Shown: positions 16,379-23,975 of the stretch, in pieces
How the letters are laid out: the number at the start of each line of letters is the position of its first letter
Numbering within the stretch: the first letter of the stretch is position 1
Source: UBA1952 sp965246785
GTDB taxonomy: Bacteria; Bacteroidota; Bacteroidia; Chitinophagales; Chitinophagaceae
Assembly: GCA_965246785.1 (NCBI GenBank)
Contig: CBDFFM010000035.1
Span: 1 to 64,000, forward strand
DNA length: 64,000 nt
Direction: 5' to 3'
Translations under genes and position numbers: made by a program
The notes under the pieces: model-generated
Told to the model about the DNA's origin: nothing
Seen by the model: only the letters and a program-made list of their open reading frames with translations
Database searches by the model: none

Positions 16379-17354
16379 GTGTGTCTTTGCGCTCAACCGG
16401 CACGGCATCAGCCGCAGGCGGAATTTCCTTTTTGTGAGGAAGCTCTTTTACGTCACGTTTTTCTATAAAGACAGCCGTGTCATTCGGCTTAATGCCCTGT
16501 CCGCGGTTGATGGCCCAGACTTTTGTGAACTCCGCGCCGAAGTAGAGAATGATCCCGGAGTAATACACCCACAGCAACACGATGATGATGCTTGCTGCCG
16601 CGCCGTAGGTGCTGCCCAGCTTGGAATTGCCGAGGTAGAAACCAATCAGGGCCTTGCCTATCAGGAAGAGCACGCCGGTGAAGGAGGAGCCGATGAGCGC
16701 ATCGCGCCAGTGAATCTTTGCGTCTGGCAGCACCTTATAGATAACGCCGAACAGCAGCGTGATAATCATGAACAGGATGATAATACCGGTACCCTGTATA
16801 AGAATGGCCTCCCCGTGGCCAAGCAGCCGACCGAGGCGGTCAGTAAGGAGGTCGGCGATAGTATTAGCAAGCAGAGAGACAGCAAATAGAAAGCCCATGC
16901 CGATGATGAGCGAGAAGGAGAGCAGGCGGTTGGTAATCAGACGCAGCCAGCCTTTTTTGGGCTTGGCCTTGATGCTCCAGATGTAGTTGATGGAATCTTG
17001 TATTTCCAGAAACACGGCGGAGGCAGATATGAACAGCGACACTAACCCGATGATGCCGAATTTCTGTGCATCCTGTGTGTTTTGCAGCGCCTTAATGATG
17101 TCCAAAATCTGCTCCGCGCCCTGCGCGCCGAGTAGGTGCTGCATTTGGCCGCCTATAGTTTCGGTTACCGTTTTCCGGTCAACAAAGACGCCGATAAGCG
17201 AAATGATTACCAGCAAAAGCGGCCCGATAGCGAAGACGGTATAATAAGACAATGAGGCGGACAGCTTCATCGCATTGTCGTCCATGAATTCTGAGACGGC
17301 TTCTTTGAGGAGCTTGAAAAAATTCGGCTTCTTAGCTGCGGTGGTGGTGGCCAT
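16314..17354 (-). CDS. YihY/BrkB-family membrane protein
   Basis: A 346-residue inner-membrane protein with about six membrane segments. The opening KLLKEAVSEFMDDNAMKLSASLSYYTVFAIGPLLLV is the hallmark of the YihY/virulence factor BrkB family, and GAAASIIIVLLWVYYSGIILYFGAEFTKVWA is its conserved final hairpin. The cytosolic C-terminal tail (about 295-346) is charged. The family's function is not well settled; transport or envelope roles are proposed, and the old RNase BN label is wrong. Its 3' end overlaps the flippase gene on the other strand, so convergent transcription may interfere. Confidence 0.9.
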   Translation of the reverse strand: MATTTAAKKPNFFKLLKEAVSEFMDDNAMKLSASLSYYTVFAIGPLLLVIISLIGVFVDRKTVTETIGGQMQHLLGAQGAEQILDIIKALQNTQDAQKFGIIGLVSLFISASAVFLEIQDSINYIWSIKAKPKKGWLRLITNRLLSFSLIIGMGFLFAVSLLANTIADLLTDRLGRLLGHGEAILIQGTGIIILFMIITLLFGVIYKVLPDAKIHWRDALIGSSFTGVLFLIGKALIGFYLGNSKLGSTYGAAASIIIVLLWVYYSGIILYFGAEFTKVWAINRGQGIKPNDTAVFIEKRDVKELPHKKEIPPAADAVPVERKDTPIGVKGTDEALKDARSEKRES

Positions 17355-17830
17355 GCGGTCTTGGAAATTTTAGTTACGTGCTATGCTCTTGCCAGATTCA
17401 TACCACTGGCGGCAGCCTGCGCCTCGTGTGGCAATCCATGTCCACATCTTGATGGGCCGCTGTGTAAAATATTCTACAAGCGTTACTTATGCGCTGGAGT
17501 AAAGTCGGTGATAATCAGTGGCGGCAAATGTATGGCTCTAAGCGGCGCGATTGTTTTTACACCCTATGCGTCCCGGAGCCCGTAAGCCCCGCCAGACAAA
17601 ACTCCAAAGACAAGACTACGAACGGTATAGGGGAATAACAGCAGCCCCGTAAGGCTGCTGACTATCATATACTTTTTAGCATGGACGGTAAGACTGAAAG
17701 ACTGGATTAAAGAAACTGACGGCAAGACCACAAGTAAGTTTAAAAACAGAAACAACCCCGGAGCCGTAACTCCGGGGTTGTTTGTTTAGAAGCGGGATTC
17801 ACCGGATTTTATGGATTAGGCGGGTTTGTT
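17355..17830. other. Intergenic region without a supported gene
   Basis: A 476-base gap between two minus-strand genes. It contains the hairpin CAGCAGCC-CCGTAA-GGCTGCTG (17639-17660) and, with the same CCGTAA loop, the terminator at 17751-17782. A 63-codon frame across it is not protein-like. Confidence 0.5.
17745..17784 (-). terminator. Rho-independent terminator of the aldo/keto reductase gene
   Basis: AACAACCCCGGAG and CTCCGGGGTTGTT form a perfect 13-pair stem (17751-17763 with 17770-17782) around a six-base loop. On the minus strand it is followed by a T-rich tract (CTGTTTTT). Confidence 0.85.
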
Positions 17831-18820
17831 TTAAAACTGCGGCATCACTGGCTTCGTGCCCATCACGGCATCAATACGCTCTTTCACTTCAGCTGTAATC
17901 TTCGGATAAACTTCCAGCGCCTTCAGATTTTCGGTAAGCTGCTCTTCGCGTGTCGCGCCCAGGATGGCGGTTGTCACGTTCGGATTAGAAATACACCACG
18001 CAATAGCCAGCGTAGCCAGAGACATTTCCAATTCCTGTGCGATGCCTTCCAACTTGCGCACGCCTTCCAGTCGCTGCTCCGAAATGGTGCGGTCTTTCAG
18101 CCACTCAAAGCCTTCCAGCGCGAGGCGGCTGCCTTCGGGAATGCCATTATTATACTTCCCGGTGAGCAGGCCGCTCGCCAACGGGCTCCAAATGGTGGTG
18201 CCCATGCCAATGTTTTTGAAAATGGTGAAGTAGTCCATTTCCATCTTCTGACGCTCAAAAAGATTGTATTGCGGCTGCTCTACCGACGGGCCTTCTAAGC
18301 CAAGTTCCTTAGCTATCATGTGCGCTTCCATAATTTCGGCGGCACTCCATTCACTCGTGCCCCAATAGAAGATTTTGCCCTGCTGGATGAGGCTGTTCAT
18401 CGTCCGCACCACTTCCTCAATCGGTGCGGCCTTATCCGGGCGGTGGCAGAGGAAGAGGTCAAGATATTCTAATTGAAAGCGACCCAGCGCCTCGTGGCAG
18501 GCTTCCATGATGTGCTTGCGCGAAAGGCCGTGCTGGTTGGGCTTATTCTTATCGCCGTGCCAGCCGAAGAAAACCTTGCTGGAGACGGCGTAGGAAGAGC
18601 GCTCCCAGTTCTTGCCTTTAAGGATGCGGCCCATCATCTTTTCGCTTTCGCCAAGGCTATAGACTTCGGCATTGTCAAAGAAGTTGATGCCCGCATCGTA
18701 GGCAATGGACATCAGGCGGTCGGAGGCGGCATCGTCAATCTGCTTGGCGAAGGTGACCCAGGAGCCAAAGGAGAGGACGGAGAGTTGGAGGCCGGTGCGG
18801 CCCATGCGGCGGTATTCCAT
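17831..18820 (-). CDS. Aldo/keto reductase, potassium-channel beta-subunit-like
   Basis: A 329-residue NADPH-dependent oxidoreductase with a TIM-barrel fold. It begins MEYRRMGRTGLQLSVLSFGSW and has the catalytic Asp/Tyr segment FFDNAEVYSLGESEKMMG (about 50-67), a DLFLCHRPD strand and the C-terminal NADP-binding GATREEQLTENLKAL. The length and the GKNWERSSYAVSSKVF region fit the YghZ/Kv-beta subgroup, which reduces aldehydes and ketones. Its physiological substrate is unknown. It is divergent from prfB. Confidence 0.92.
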   Translation of the reverse strand: MEYRRMGRTGLQLSVLSFGSWVTFAKQIDDAASDRLMSIAYDAGINFFDNAEVYSLGESEKMMGRILKGKNWERSSYAVSSKVFFGWHGDKNKPNQHGLSRKHIMEACHEALGRFQLEYLDLFLCHRPDKAAPIEEVVRTMNSLIQQGKIFYWGTSEWSAAEIMEAHMIAKELGLEGPSVEQPQYNLFERQKMEMDYFTIFKNIGMGTTIWSPLASGLLTGKYNNGIPEGSRLALEGFEWLKDRTISEQRLEGVRKLEGIAQELEMSLATLAIAWCISNPNVTTAILGATREEQLTENLKALEVYPKITAEVKERIDAVMGTKPVMPQF

Positions 18821-18960
18821 AATGGTTGGAGGTTTTATGTTGGAGGTTTGATGTGTAGGGGCGCGGCCTTGTGCCCGCCTAATGTAATAACAACGTTAGC
18901 GCGTTTGCGCATTGCACGCGGAAACGGGGAATCACCAAAATCAATCCTTCCCGCCCGCCG

Positions 18961-18968
18961 TACCTTTG
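18961..18968 (+). promoter_or_regulatory. Candidate -7 box of prfB
   Basis: TACCTTTG is a perfect match to TAnnTTTG, 16 bases before the prfB ATG at 18985. No clear -33 TTG. Confidence 0.6.
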
Positions 18969-18984
18969 AAGCCATAGACTTTTT

Positions 18985-20079
18985 ATGACAGCAGAGCAGA
19001 TAAAAGAGATGCGTGAGCGCGTGGCCGGCCTGAAGCGATTCGTGCGGGTGGAAGAGCGCCTTGCCAAAGCCGAAAGCGACCGTCAGCTTTCCCTTTCCCC
19101 CGGATTCTGGGACGACAACGACCGCGCAACCGGTATTATGAAGGAAATCCGCGTCAACAAATACTGGACGGATTTGTATGAAAAAGTGGAAGGCGCCGTA
19201 GAAGATTTTGCCGTGCTCTTTGACTTCTGGAAAGAAGGCGAGGCGGGCGAGGAAGAGGTAAAAGCTGCCTTTGAAAAAGCTACAACAGACATAGATGAGC
19301 TGGAGTTTAAAAGCACGCTCAATGAGCCGGAAGATGAGCTTCCCGCAGTTGTACAAATCAACTCCGGCGCGGGCGGAACTGAGAGCCAGGACTGGGCCGG
19401 CATGTTGCTGCGTATGTACGGGATGTATGGCAACAAGCAGGGCTGGAAAGTAACAGAAATGGATATTCTGGACGGTGACGGCGCGGGCATCAAGCAAGCC
19501 ACCCTGGAGTTTGACGGCCCCTTCGCCTACGGCCTGCTCAAAGCAGAAAGCGGCGTGCATCGCCTTGTGCGTATCTCGCCTTTTGACTCCAATGCGCGGC
19601 GGCATACCTCCTTCGCTTCCGTCTATGTCTATCCGCTGGTGGATGACACGATTGAGATAGACATCAATCCTGCCGACATCAAGATGGAAACCTCTCGCTC
19701 CGGCGGCGCGGGCGGACAGAACGTGAATAAGGTGGAAACGAAGGTGCAGCTCACCCACATCCCAACGGGCATTGTGGTGGTATGCCAGCAAGACCGCAGC
19801 CAGCTTGGCAACCGCGAGCGCGCGATGCAGATGCTGAAGAGCAAACTTTACGAGATAGAGCTGCAGAAGCGCAATGCGCTAAAGGACGTTGCCAATTCTT
19901 CCAAGAAGAAAATTGAGTGGGGCTCACAGATTCGCTCCTACGTCTTCCATCCCTACAAGATGATTAAAGACCACCGCACGGATTATGAGGTGGGCAACAT
20001 CGGCCCGGTGATGGATGGGGAGATTGATGGGTTTATCAAGGCTTATCTGATGAGTGAGAAGGAGGGAGAGGCGGCGTAA
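18985..20079 (+). CDS. prfB: Peptide chain release factor 2
   Basis: A 364-residue class I release factor that ends translation at UGA and UAA. It has the stop-codon recognition motif SPF (in RISPFDSNARR, about 197-207) and the peptidyl-hydrolysis motif GGQ (in SGGAGGQNVNKVE, about 235-247). The gene is read in one open frame from its ATG. The CTTTGA programmed-frameshift site found in many RF2 genes is absent at the position after LKRFVRVEERL, so autoregulation by frameshifting does not apply here. Length and domain order are normal. Confidence 0.96.
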   Translation: MTAEQIKEMRERVAGLKRFVRVEERLAKAESDRQLSLSPGFWDDNDRATGIMKEIRVNKYWTDLYEKVEGAVEDFAVLFDFWKEGEAGEEEVKAAFEKATTDIDELEFKSTLNEPEDELPAVVQINSGAGGTESQDWAGMLLRMYGMYGNKQGWKVTEMDILDGDGAGIKQATLEFDGPFAYGLLKAESGVHRLVRISPFDSNARRHTSFASVYVYPLVDDTIEIDINPADIKMETSRSGGAGGQNVNKVETKVQLTHIPTGIVVVCQQDRSQLGNRERAMQMLKSKLYEIELQKRNALKDVANSSKKKIEWGSQIRSYVFHPYKMIKDHRTDYEVGNIGPVMDGEIDGFIKAYLMSEKEGEAA

Positions 20080-20111
20080 CTTTTTTCAAATAAAGGTTTG
20101 GACAGCAGCTT

Positions 20112-20531
20112 ATGAAGCTAACCATGCTACAGACTATAGGGAAGTTTCTTCTAATTGCAGTTGTGATTGTATTGGCGTGGCTGCTTATTAATCGCCAACA
20201 GGAAACGAAGCGAGAGGCCTGGGCCACGATTCCAGATAAGAAAGACTTAATTCCATTACTTGAACAAGCCGCTGAACTTTCCGCCAAATTTCACGGTGGC
20301 GGCACCTTAGGCCGGTTTGATAACACAGAAGAGTTAACGAAAGCAATCAATGTATTGGTCGCCGAATTAAAGACAGGCGATTTCTCAAGACTTCATGAAG
20401 CTTGGATTTGGTTTGCTCCTACTTGTTCATGGGATGATTTAGTAGGAATAGAAGGTCAGGATTTAGCAAATGAGATTTTTGAAAAACTGAATCGGATTCC
20501 AGAAATAAAGGCCGCGAACAATCTTCCATAG
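20112..20531 (+). CDS. Hypothetical membrane-anchored protein
   Basis: A 139-residue protein with one N-terminal membrane segment (about residues 6-26, GKFLLIAVVIVLAWLLIN). It is followed by a charged, largely helical soluble domain with GGGTLGRFDNTEELTKAINVLVAEL and a Trp-rich HEAWIWFAPTCSWDDL. There is no lipobox, so the segment is probably an uncleaved anchor with the soluble part outside the cytoplasm. I do not recognise the family. It follows prfB by 32 bases on the same strand and may share its transcript. A perfect hairpin at 20541-20577 follows its stop. Confidence 0.65.
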   Translation: MKLTMLQTIGKFLLIAVVIVLAWLLINRQQETKREAWATIPDKKDLIPLLEQAAELSAKFHGGGTLGRFDNTEELTKAINVLVAELKTGDFSRLHEAWIWFAPTCSWDDLVGIEGQDLANEIFEKLNRIPEIKAANNLP

Positions 20532-20540
20532 CATAGATAT

Positions 20541-20577
20541 TGACTTGGCAAGTCTTCCTTCGCGACTTGCCAAGTCA
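20541..20577. repeat. Perfect 14-pair stem-loop after the prfB operon
   Basis: TGACTTGGCAAGTC (20541-20554), loop TTCCTTCGC, GACTTGCCAAGTCA (20564-20577). It may act as a terminator but lacks a T-run. It opens the repeat cluster that surrounds the GIY-YIG gene. Confidence 0.7.
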
Positions 20578-20585
20578 GGAAAGAT

Positions 20586-20681
20586 GCGTAGGTGCTTTCA
20601 GGGTGACAAAGTCGCTGCAAGCAGACAGGCAACTGCATAACATAATTTTCAGCGACTTTGTCACCCTGAAGGGGCCTACGG
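20586..20681. repeat. Inverted-repeat unit A (REP-like)
   Basis: GCGTAGGTGC followed by the 21-base arm TTCAGGGTGACAAAGTCGCTG (20597-20617), a 32-base loop, the exact complementary arm (20650-20670) and GGGGCCTACG. This is the clearest intact copy of a repeat family that recurs on both sides of the GIY-YIG gene. Confidence 0.85.
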
Positions 20682-20690
20682 AAAACACAG

Positions 20691-20785
20691 GCGTAGATGC
20701 TTAGCAGCATGACTAAGTTTGGGCAAGGAGCATGGTAAATAATTGAAACACTTTCCAATCTTTGTCACTCTGAAAGGGCCTACGC
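20691..20785. repeat. Inverted-repeat unit B (degenerate)
   Basis: It begins GCGTAGATGCTTAGCAGCATGAC and ends CTTTGTCACTCTGAAAGGGCCTACGC. Both ends match unit A but the centre has decayed. Its right end lies 14 bases before the GTG start of the GIY-YIG gene. Confidence 0.7.
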
Positions 20786-20798
20786 AAAATACCTGTTC

Positions 20799-21209
20799 GT
20801 GTATTGGAATACTCCCCGCTTCTGGACATATATGCTCACCAACTGGGAGCACACCGTGCTGTACACTGGCTTCACCAATCATCTTCCCTTCCGGCTGATA
20901 GAGCATTACACGGGCATTAATGATGGTTTCACCAAAGATTACAAGGTCTATTATCTGGTGTGGCTTGAGGAAACAAAGTATGTGCTCAACGCCATAGCGC
21001 GGGAAAAAGAGATTAAGAATCTGAAACGGGAATACAAGAATGCATTGGTAGAAGAGCAGAACCCGCTCTGGCATCATCTGAATGAGGAGTTACTTGGCAA
21101 CTGGCCGCCCACAGACGCGCAGGTTGAAGAAATGCTCGCTTACCGAAAGCATGAGGAGGAGCGCATTGCGCTGATTAAAAAGCAGAGTGGTAATGCAGGA
21201 GATGCGTAG
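20799..21209 (+). CDS. Small GIY-YIG nuclease flanked by inverted repeats
   Basis: A 136-residue stand-alone GIY-YIG endonuclease of the UvrC/URI subgroup. FWTYMLTNWEHTVLYTGFTN (about 8-27) holds the two catalytic strands, here TYM...LYTG in place of YVYIL...YTG. RLIEHYTG has the conserved Arg and His region, and YLVWLEET...AIAREKEIKNLKR has the metal-binding Glu. The start is a GTG; an ATG at 20832 would cut the first strand. The stop codon TAG lies inside repeat unit C (GCGTAGG), so gene and repeat are fused at the 3' side, and unit B abuts the 5' side. The arrangement suggests a gene that moves with, or acts on, these repeats. Confidence 0.85.
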   Translation: MYWNTPRFWTYMLTNWEHTVLYTGFTNHLPFRLIEHYTGINDGFTKDYKVYYLVWLEETKYVLNAIAREKEIKNLKREYKNALVEEQNPLWHHLNEELLGNWPPTDAQVEEMLAYRKHEEERIALIKKQSGNAGDA

Positions 21210-21300
21210 GTGCTTGCAGCATGACAAAGTCGCTGCGAGCAAATTGGCAACTGCGTAAGCATAATCTTCAGCGACTTTGTCACCCTGAAAGGGCCTACGC
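21204..21300. repeat. Inverted-repeat unit C
   Basis: GCGTAGGTGCTTGCAGCATGACAAAGTCGCTG-type left arm (21204-21235) and CAGCGACTTTGTCACCCTG-type right arm ending AAAGGGCCTACGC (21269-21300). It is nearly identical to unit A, including the loop words GGCAACTGC and CATAAT, and it contains the stop codon of the GIY-YIG gene. Confidence 0.85.
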
Positions 21301-21308
21301 AGGTATAG

Positions 21309-21340
21309 AGCGTAGGTGCTTTACAGCAATACAAAGTGCG
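21309..21340. repeat. Half unit D of the same repeat
   Basis: GCGTAGGTGCTTTACAGCAATACAAAGT repeats only the left arm of the family. It lies about 80 bases before the ABC transporter gene. Confidence 0.6.
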
Positions 21341-21421
21341 GCGAACGGCTACCTTCCACCGTAACTTTAAACTATAGAAACAGCGTAAGAACGCGAAGCT
21401 GCCAGCAATTAATATTCTGCC

Positions 21422-23179
21422 TTGTCCGCCCCTAAACCCACCTTCTCCCTCGCCCTCCTGCGCCGCCTCTTCGCTTATGCGCAGCCGTACCGGCGCACCC
21501 TCATCTTCGCGGTGGTGATGACTACCGTGCTCGCCGCCATCACGCCGCTGCGGCCTTACCTCATCCAGCAGAGCGTGGACAAATACATCGCCGCGGGCTG
21601 GCTGGAAGGGTTGATCACCATCTCCGTTATCCAGCTTGGCGTGCTGCTCTTGGAGACCGGCCTGCGCTTCTGGTTCCTTTACCGCATTAACTGGCTGGGC
21701 CAGACGGTGGTGAACGACCTGCGCAAATCCGTCTTCCGCAAAATCCTGTTTCAGGACGTCGCCTATTACGACAAGACGGCCATCGGCACCCTTACCACGC
21801 GCACGGTCAACGACATTGAAACCGTCAACGACGTCTTTTCCGAAGGCATCATTTCCATCGTCGCGGATGTGCTCACCATCATCGCCATCATGGGTGTGAT
21901 GCTGTGGACGGACTGGAAGCTAACGCTCGTTTGCCTCATTCCTTTCCCGATTCTGATTATCGCCACTTACTTCTTTAAGGAAAGTGTCAACAAGTCTTTT
22001 CACCGCGTGCGTAATGCCGTGGCGGCGCTTAATGCTTTTGTGCAGGAGCACATCGTGGGCATGTATGTAGTGCAGGCCTTTGCTGCCGAGGAGCGGGAGA
22101 TGAAAGCCTTTCAGGAAATCAACAAGGAGCACCGCGATGCGAACATCAAGGCCATCTTCGCCTACTCCGTTTTCTTTCCGATTGTGGAAATCATCCTCGC
22201 CCTCAGCACCGGCCTGCTGGTCTGGTGGGGGGCGCGGCAGATGCTGAACTACGAAGTGACGCCCGGCATCATCGTCTCCTTTATCCTCTACCTCAACCTG
22301 CTTTTTCGTCCGCTGCGGATGCTGGCCGATAAGTTCAATACGCTCCAGATGGGCGTGGTAGCCGGCGAACGGATTTTTCACGTCTTAGACAGCGAGGAAA
22401 ATCTGGCGAATAACGGCAGCTACGCACCGTTGCACATCAAGGGCGATGTTCATTTTGAAGATGTTCATTTCTCCTACAAGCCCGGCGTGCCGGTCTTGCG
22501 CGGCGTGTCCTTCAACATTCCCGCAGGGAAGACGATGGCTATTGTAGGCCACACTGGCGCGGGCAAGACGAGCATTATTTCTATCCTCAACCGCCTGTAC
22601 GAAATAGAAAGCGGTCGCATCCTTATTGACGGTCGCGACATCCGCGACTATGAGGTTCATGCCCTGCGCCGCGGCATTGGCATTGTACTGCAGGATGTGT
22701 TTCTCTTCTCAGGGACGATTTACGAGAATATCACGCTGCGCAATGAGAGCATTCCATTGGAGCGCGTGGAAGAAGCCTGCAAAGCACTCGGCCTGCACGA
22801 GCATATCCAACGGCTGCCGGGCGGCTATCATTACAATGTAATGGAGCGTGGCGGCACGCTCTCGCAAGGCCAGCGGCAGATTATCTCCTTCGCGCGGGCG
22901 CTGCTGTACAATCCCGCCATCCTCATCCTGGACGAGGCCACCTCGTCAGTGGACAGTGAGAGCGAGATGCTTATTCAGAAGGCGATTGATACACTGATTA
23001 CGGGCCGCACGTCCATCGTGATTGCGCACCGGCTGTCCACCATCCGCAAGGCGAACCAGATTCTGGTGCTGGATAAGGGCGAGGTGATTGAGCGCGGCAC
23101 GCACGGCGAGCTGCTGGCGGCTGGTGGGGCTTATCAGAAGCTTTATACGGCTGTGGCAAGGGAGTTGGAGGAGGCGTGA
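21422..23179 (+). CDS. ABC exporter, MsbA/MDR-like, fused permease and ATPase
   Basis: A 585-residue half-transporter that would work as a homodimer in the inner membrane. Six transmembrane helices occupy about residues 1-310. The ATPase domain (about 340-585) has Walker A GHTGAGKTS (about 380-388), the signature LSQGQRQ (about 480-486), Walker B ILILDEATSSVDS and the switch IAHRLSTI. It probably exports lipid or a small hydrophobic molecule. The start is a TTG (TTG TCC GCC CCT); no earlier ATG is in frame. It is preceded by the repeat cluster, not by another gene. Confidence 0.94.
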   Translation: MSAPKPTFSLALLRRLFAYAQPYRRTLIFAVVMTTVLAAITPLRPYLIQQSVDKYIAAGWLEGLITISVIQLGVLLLETGLRFWFLYRINWLGQTVVNDLRKSVFRKILFQDVAYYDKTAIGTLTTRTVNDIETVNDVFSEGIISIVADVLTIIAIMGVMLWTDWKLTLVCLIPFPILIIATYFFKESVNKSFHRVRNAVAALNAFVQEHIVGMYVVQAFAAEEREMKAFQEINKEHRDANIKAIFAYSVFFPIVEIILALSTGLLVWWGARQMLNYEVTPGIIVSFILYLNLLFRPLRMLADKFNTLQMGVVAGERIFHVLDSEENLANNGSYAPLHIKGDVHFEDVHFSYKPGVPVLRGVSFNIPAGKTMAIVGHTGAGKTSIISILNRLYEIESGRILIDGRDIRDYEVHALRRGIGIVLQDVFLFSGTIYENITLRNESIPLERVEEACKALGLHEHIQRLPGGYHYNVMERGGTLSQGQRQIISFARALLYNPAILILDEATSSVDSESEMLIQKAIDTLITGRTSIVIAHRLSTIRKANQILVLDKGEVIERGTHGELLAAGGAYQKLYTAVARELEEA

Positions 23180-23200
23180 AAGAGTTTCTATTACATCTAA

Positions 23201-23635
23201 TCAGTAGATGGTATAAAAACCTCTTTCTTTGAAATAGAAATTTTCGTGAACCAGCGTCTCTTTAGTAATTCTTTCTTTCCATTCTGATGGACAGGCAAAA
23301 TCTCCATCCCAGCAAGCGAAAATTTCAATTAAATCTTCTGTTTGCGTGAATCGTTTTATATAATTAAGCAACGCTTGCTGATTCAGTCGGCTCTCGTCCG
23401 TTAAGTCATCATTTACGACATTCAGCCATACGTCCTTCTTGTCAATCAATGCATGTTTAAAACCACAGCCGCATCCTTCAGACGAGCCAGCATATAAAAT
23501 GTAATTGACCGAAAAATGCTGTTTGGCCGCTAATTCTGATTTATCCAAGTGCTTAGTGTGAAAAGCAGGTATGCCTTCATCAAAACCAATAAGCGGTAAA
23601 GGATTTTTTGAGCCGATAAATAGCATCATGCACAT
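23201..23635 (-). CDS. Conserved hypothetical protein with GCGCGF motif
   Basis: A 144-residue soluble protein. It opens with a short hydrophobic stretch and GSKNPLPLIGFDEG, has YILYAGSSEGCGCGFKHAL around residues 45-65 and ends with FACWDGDFACPSEWKERITKETL...FYFKERGFYTIY. The clustered cysteines suggest metal binding or a redox role. I have the impression of a family of similar proteins but cannot name it. It is convergent with the ABC transporter gene (21-base gap). Confidence 0.7.
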   Translation of the reverse strand: MCMMLFIGSKNPLPLIGFDEGIPAFHTKHLDKSELAAKQHFSVNYILYAGSSEGCGCGFKHALIDKKDVWLNVVNDDLTDESRLNQQALLNYIKRFTQTEDLIEIFACWDGDFACPSEWKERITKETLVHENFYFKERGFYTIY

Positions 23636-23735
23636 TGCTCTAAGCTATTTGTTTAATTCAGTTTAGCCAAAGAAGTTACAACCCACCAACGTCTTGGCAT
23701 TCATCACCGTTCGTTGACGCTCCATACTTCAGTAC

Positions 23736-23933
23736 ATGCAGTACAACGAATTCATAGCCCGAAACCCTGCAGTAATGGGCGGCAAGCCAATCATTACCGG
23801 CACGCGCATCACCGTTGAGCTGATTGTGCGCAAGATGGCGAACTGCTACTCCATTGAGCAGCTGTTGGAAAGCTATCCGCACCTCACACGCGAACAAGTG
23901 GCAGCCTGTATGTCGTATGCCGCAGACGCGTGA
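23736..23933 (+). CDS. DUF433 protein (VapB-like antitoxin), orphan
   Basis: A 65-residue winged-helix-like protein with the full DUF433 pattern: RNPAVMGGKPIITGTRITVELIVRKMA, then YSIEQLLESYPHLTREQVAACMSYAA. DUF433 proteins are usually the first gene of a toxin-antitoxin pair with a downstream PIN-like DUF5615 toxin. Here the gene is followed after 42 bases by the end of a convergent membrane-protein gene, and no toxin ORF is present. It is therefore an orphan or a remnant. Confidence 0.88.
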   Translation: MQYNEFIARNPAVMGGKPIITGTRITVELIVRKMANCYSIEQLLESYPHLTREQVAACMSYAADA

Positions 23934-23975
23934 AATAATCTCCTGCATCACATACTGCTCCACCACCTTCTGGCC

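Noticed and set aside
17639..17660. Hairpin CAGCAGCC-CCGTAA-GGCTGCTG as a terminator
   Set aside because: No T-run on either side and no gene ending nearby. The adjacent 17751-17782 hairpin is the better terminator.
20581..21340. CRISPR-like array because of repeated 20-30-base words
   Set aside because: The words are arms of inverted repeats at irregular spacing around a gene; there are no regular spacers and no cas genes.
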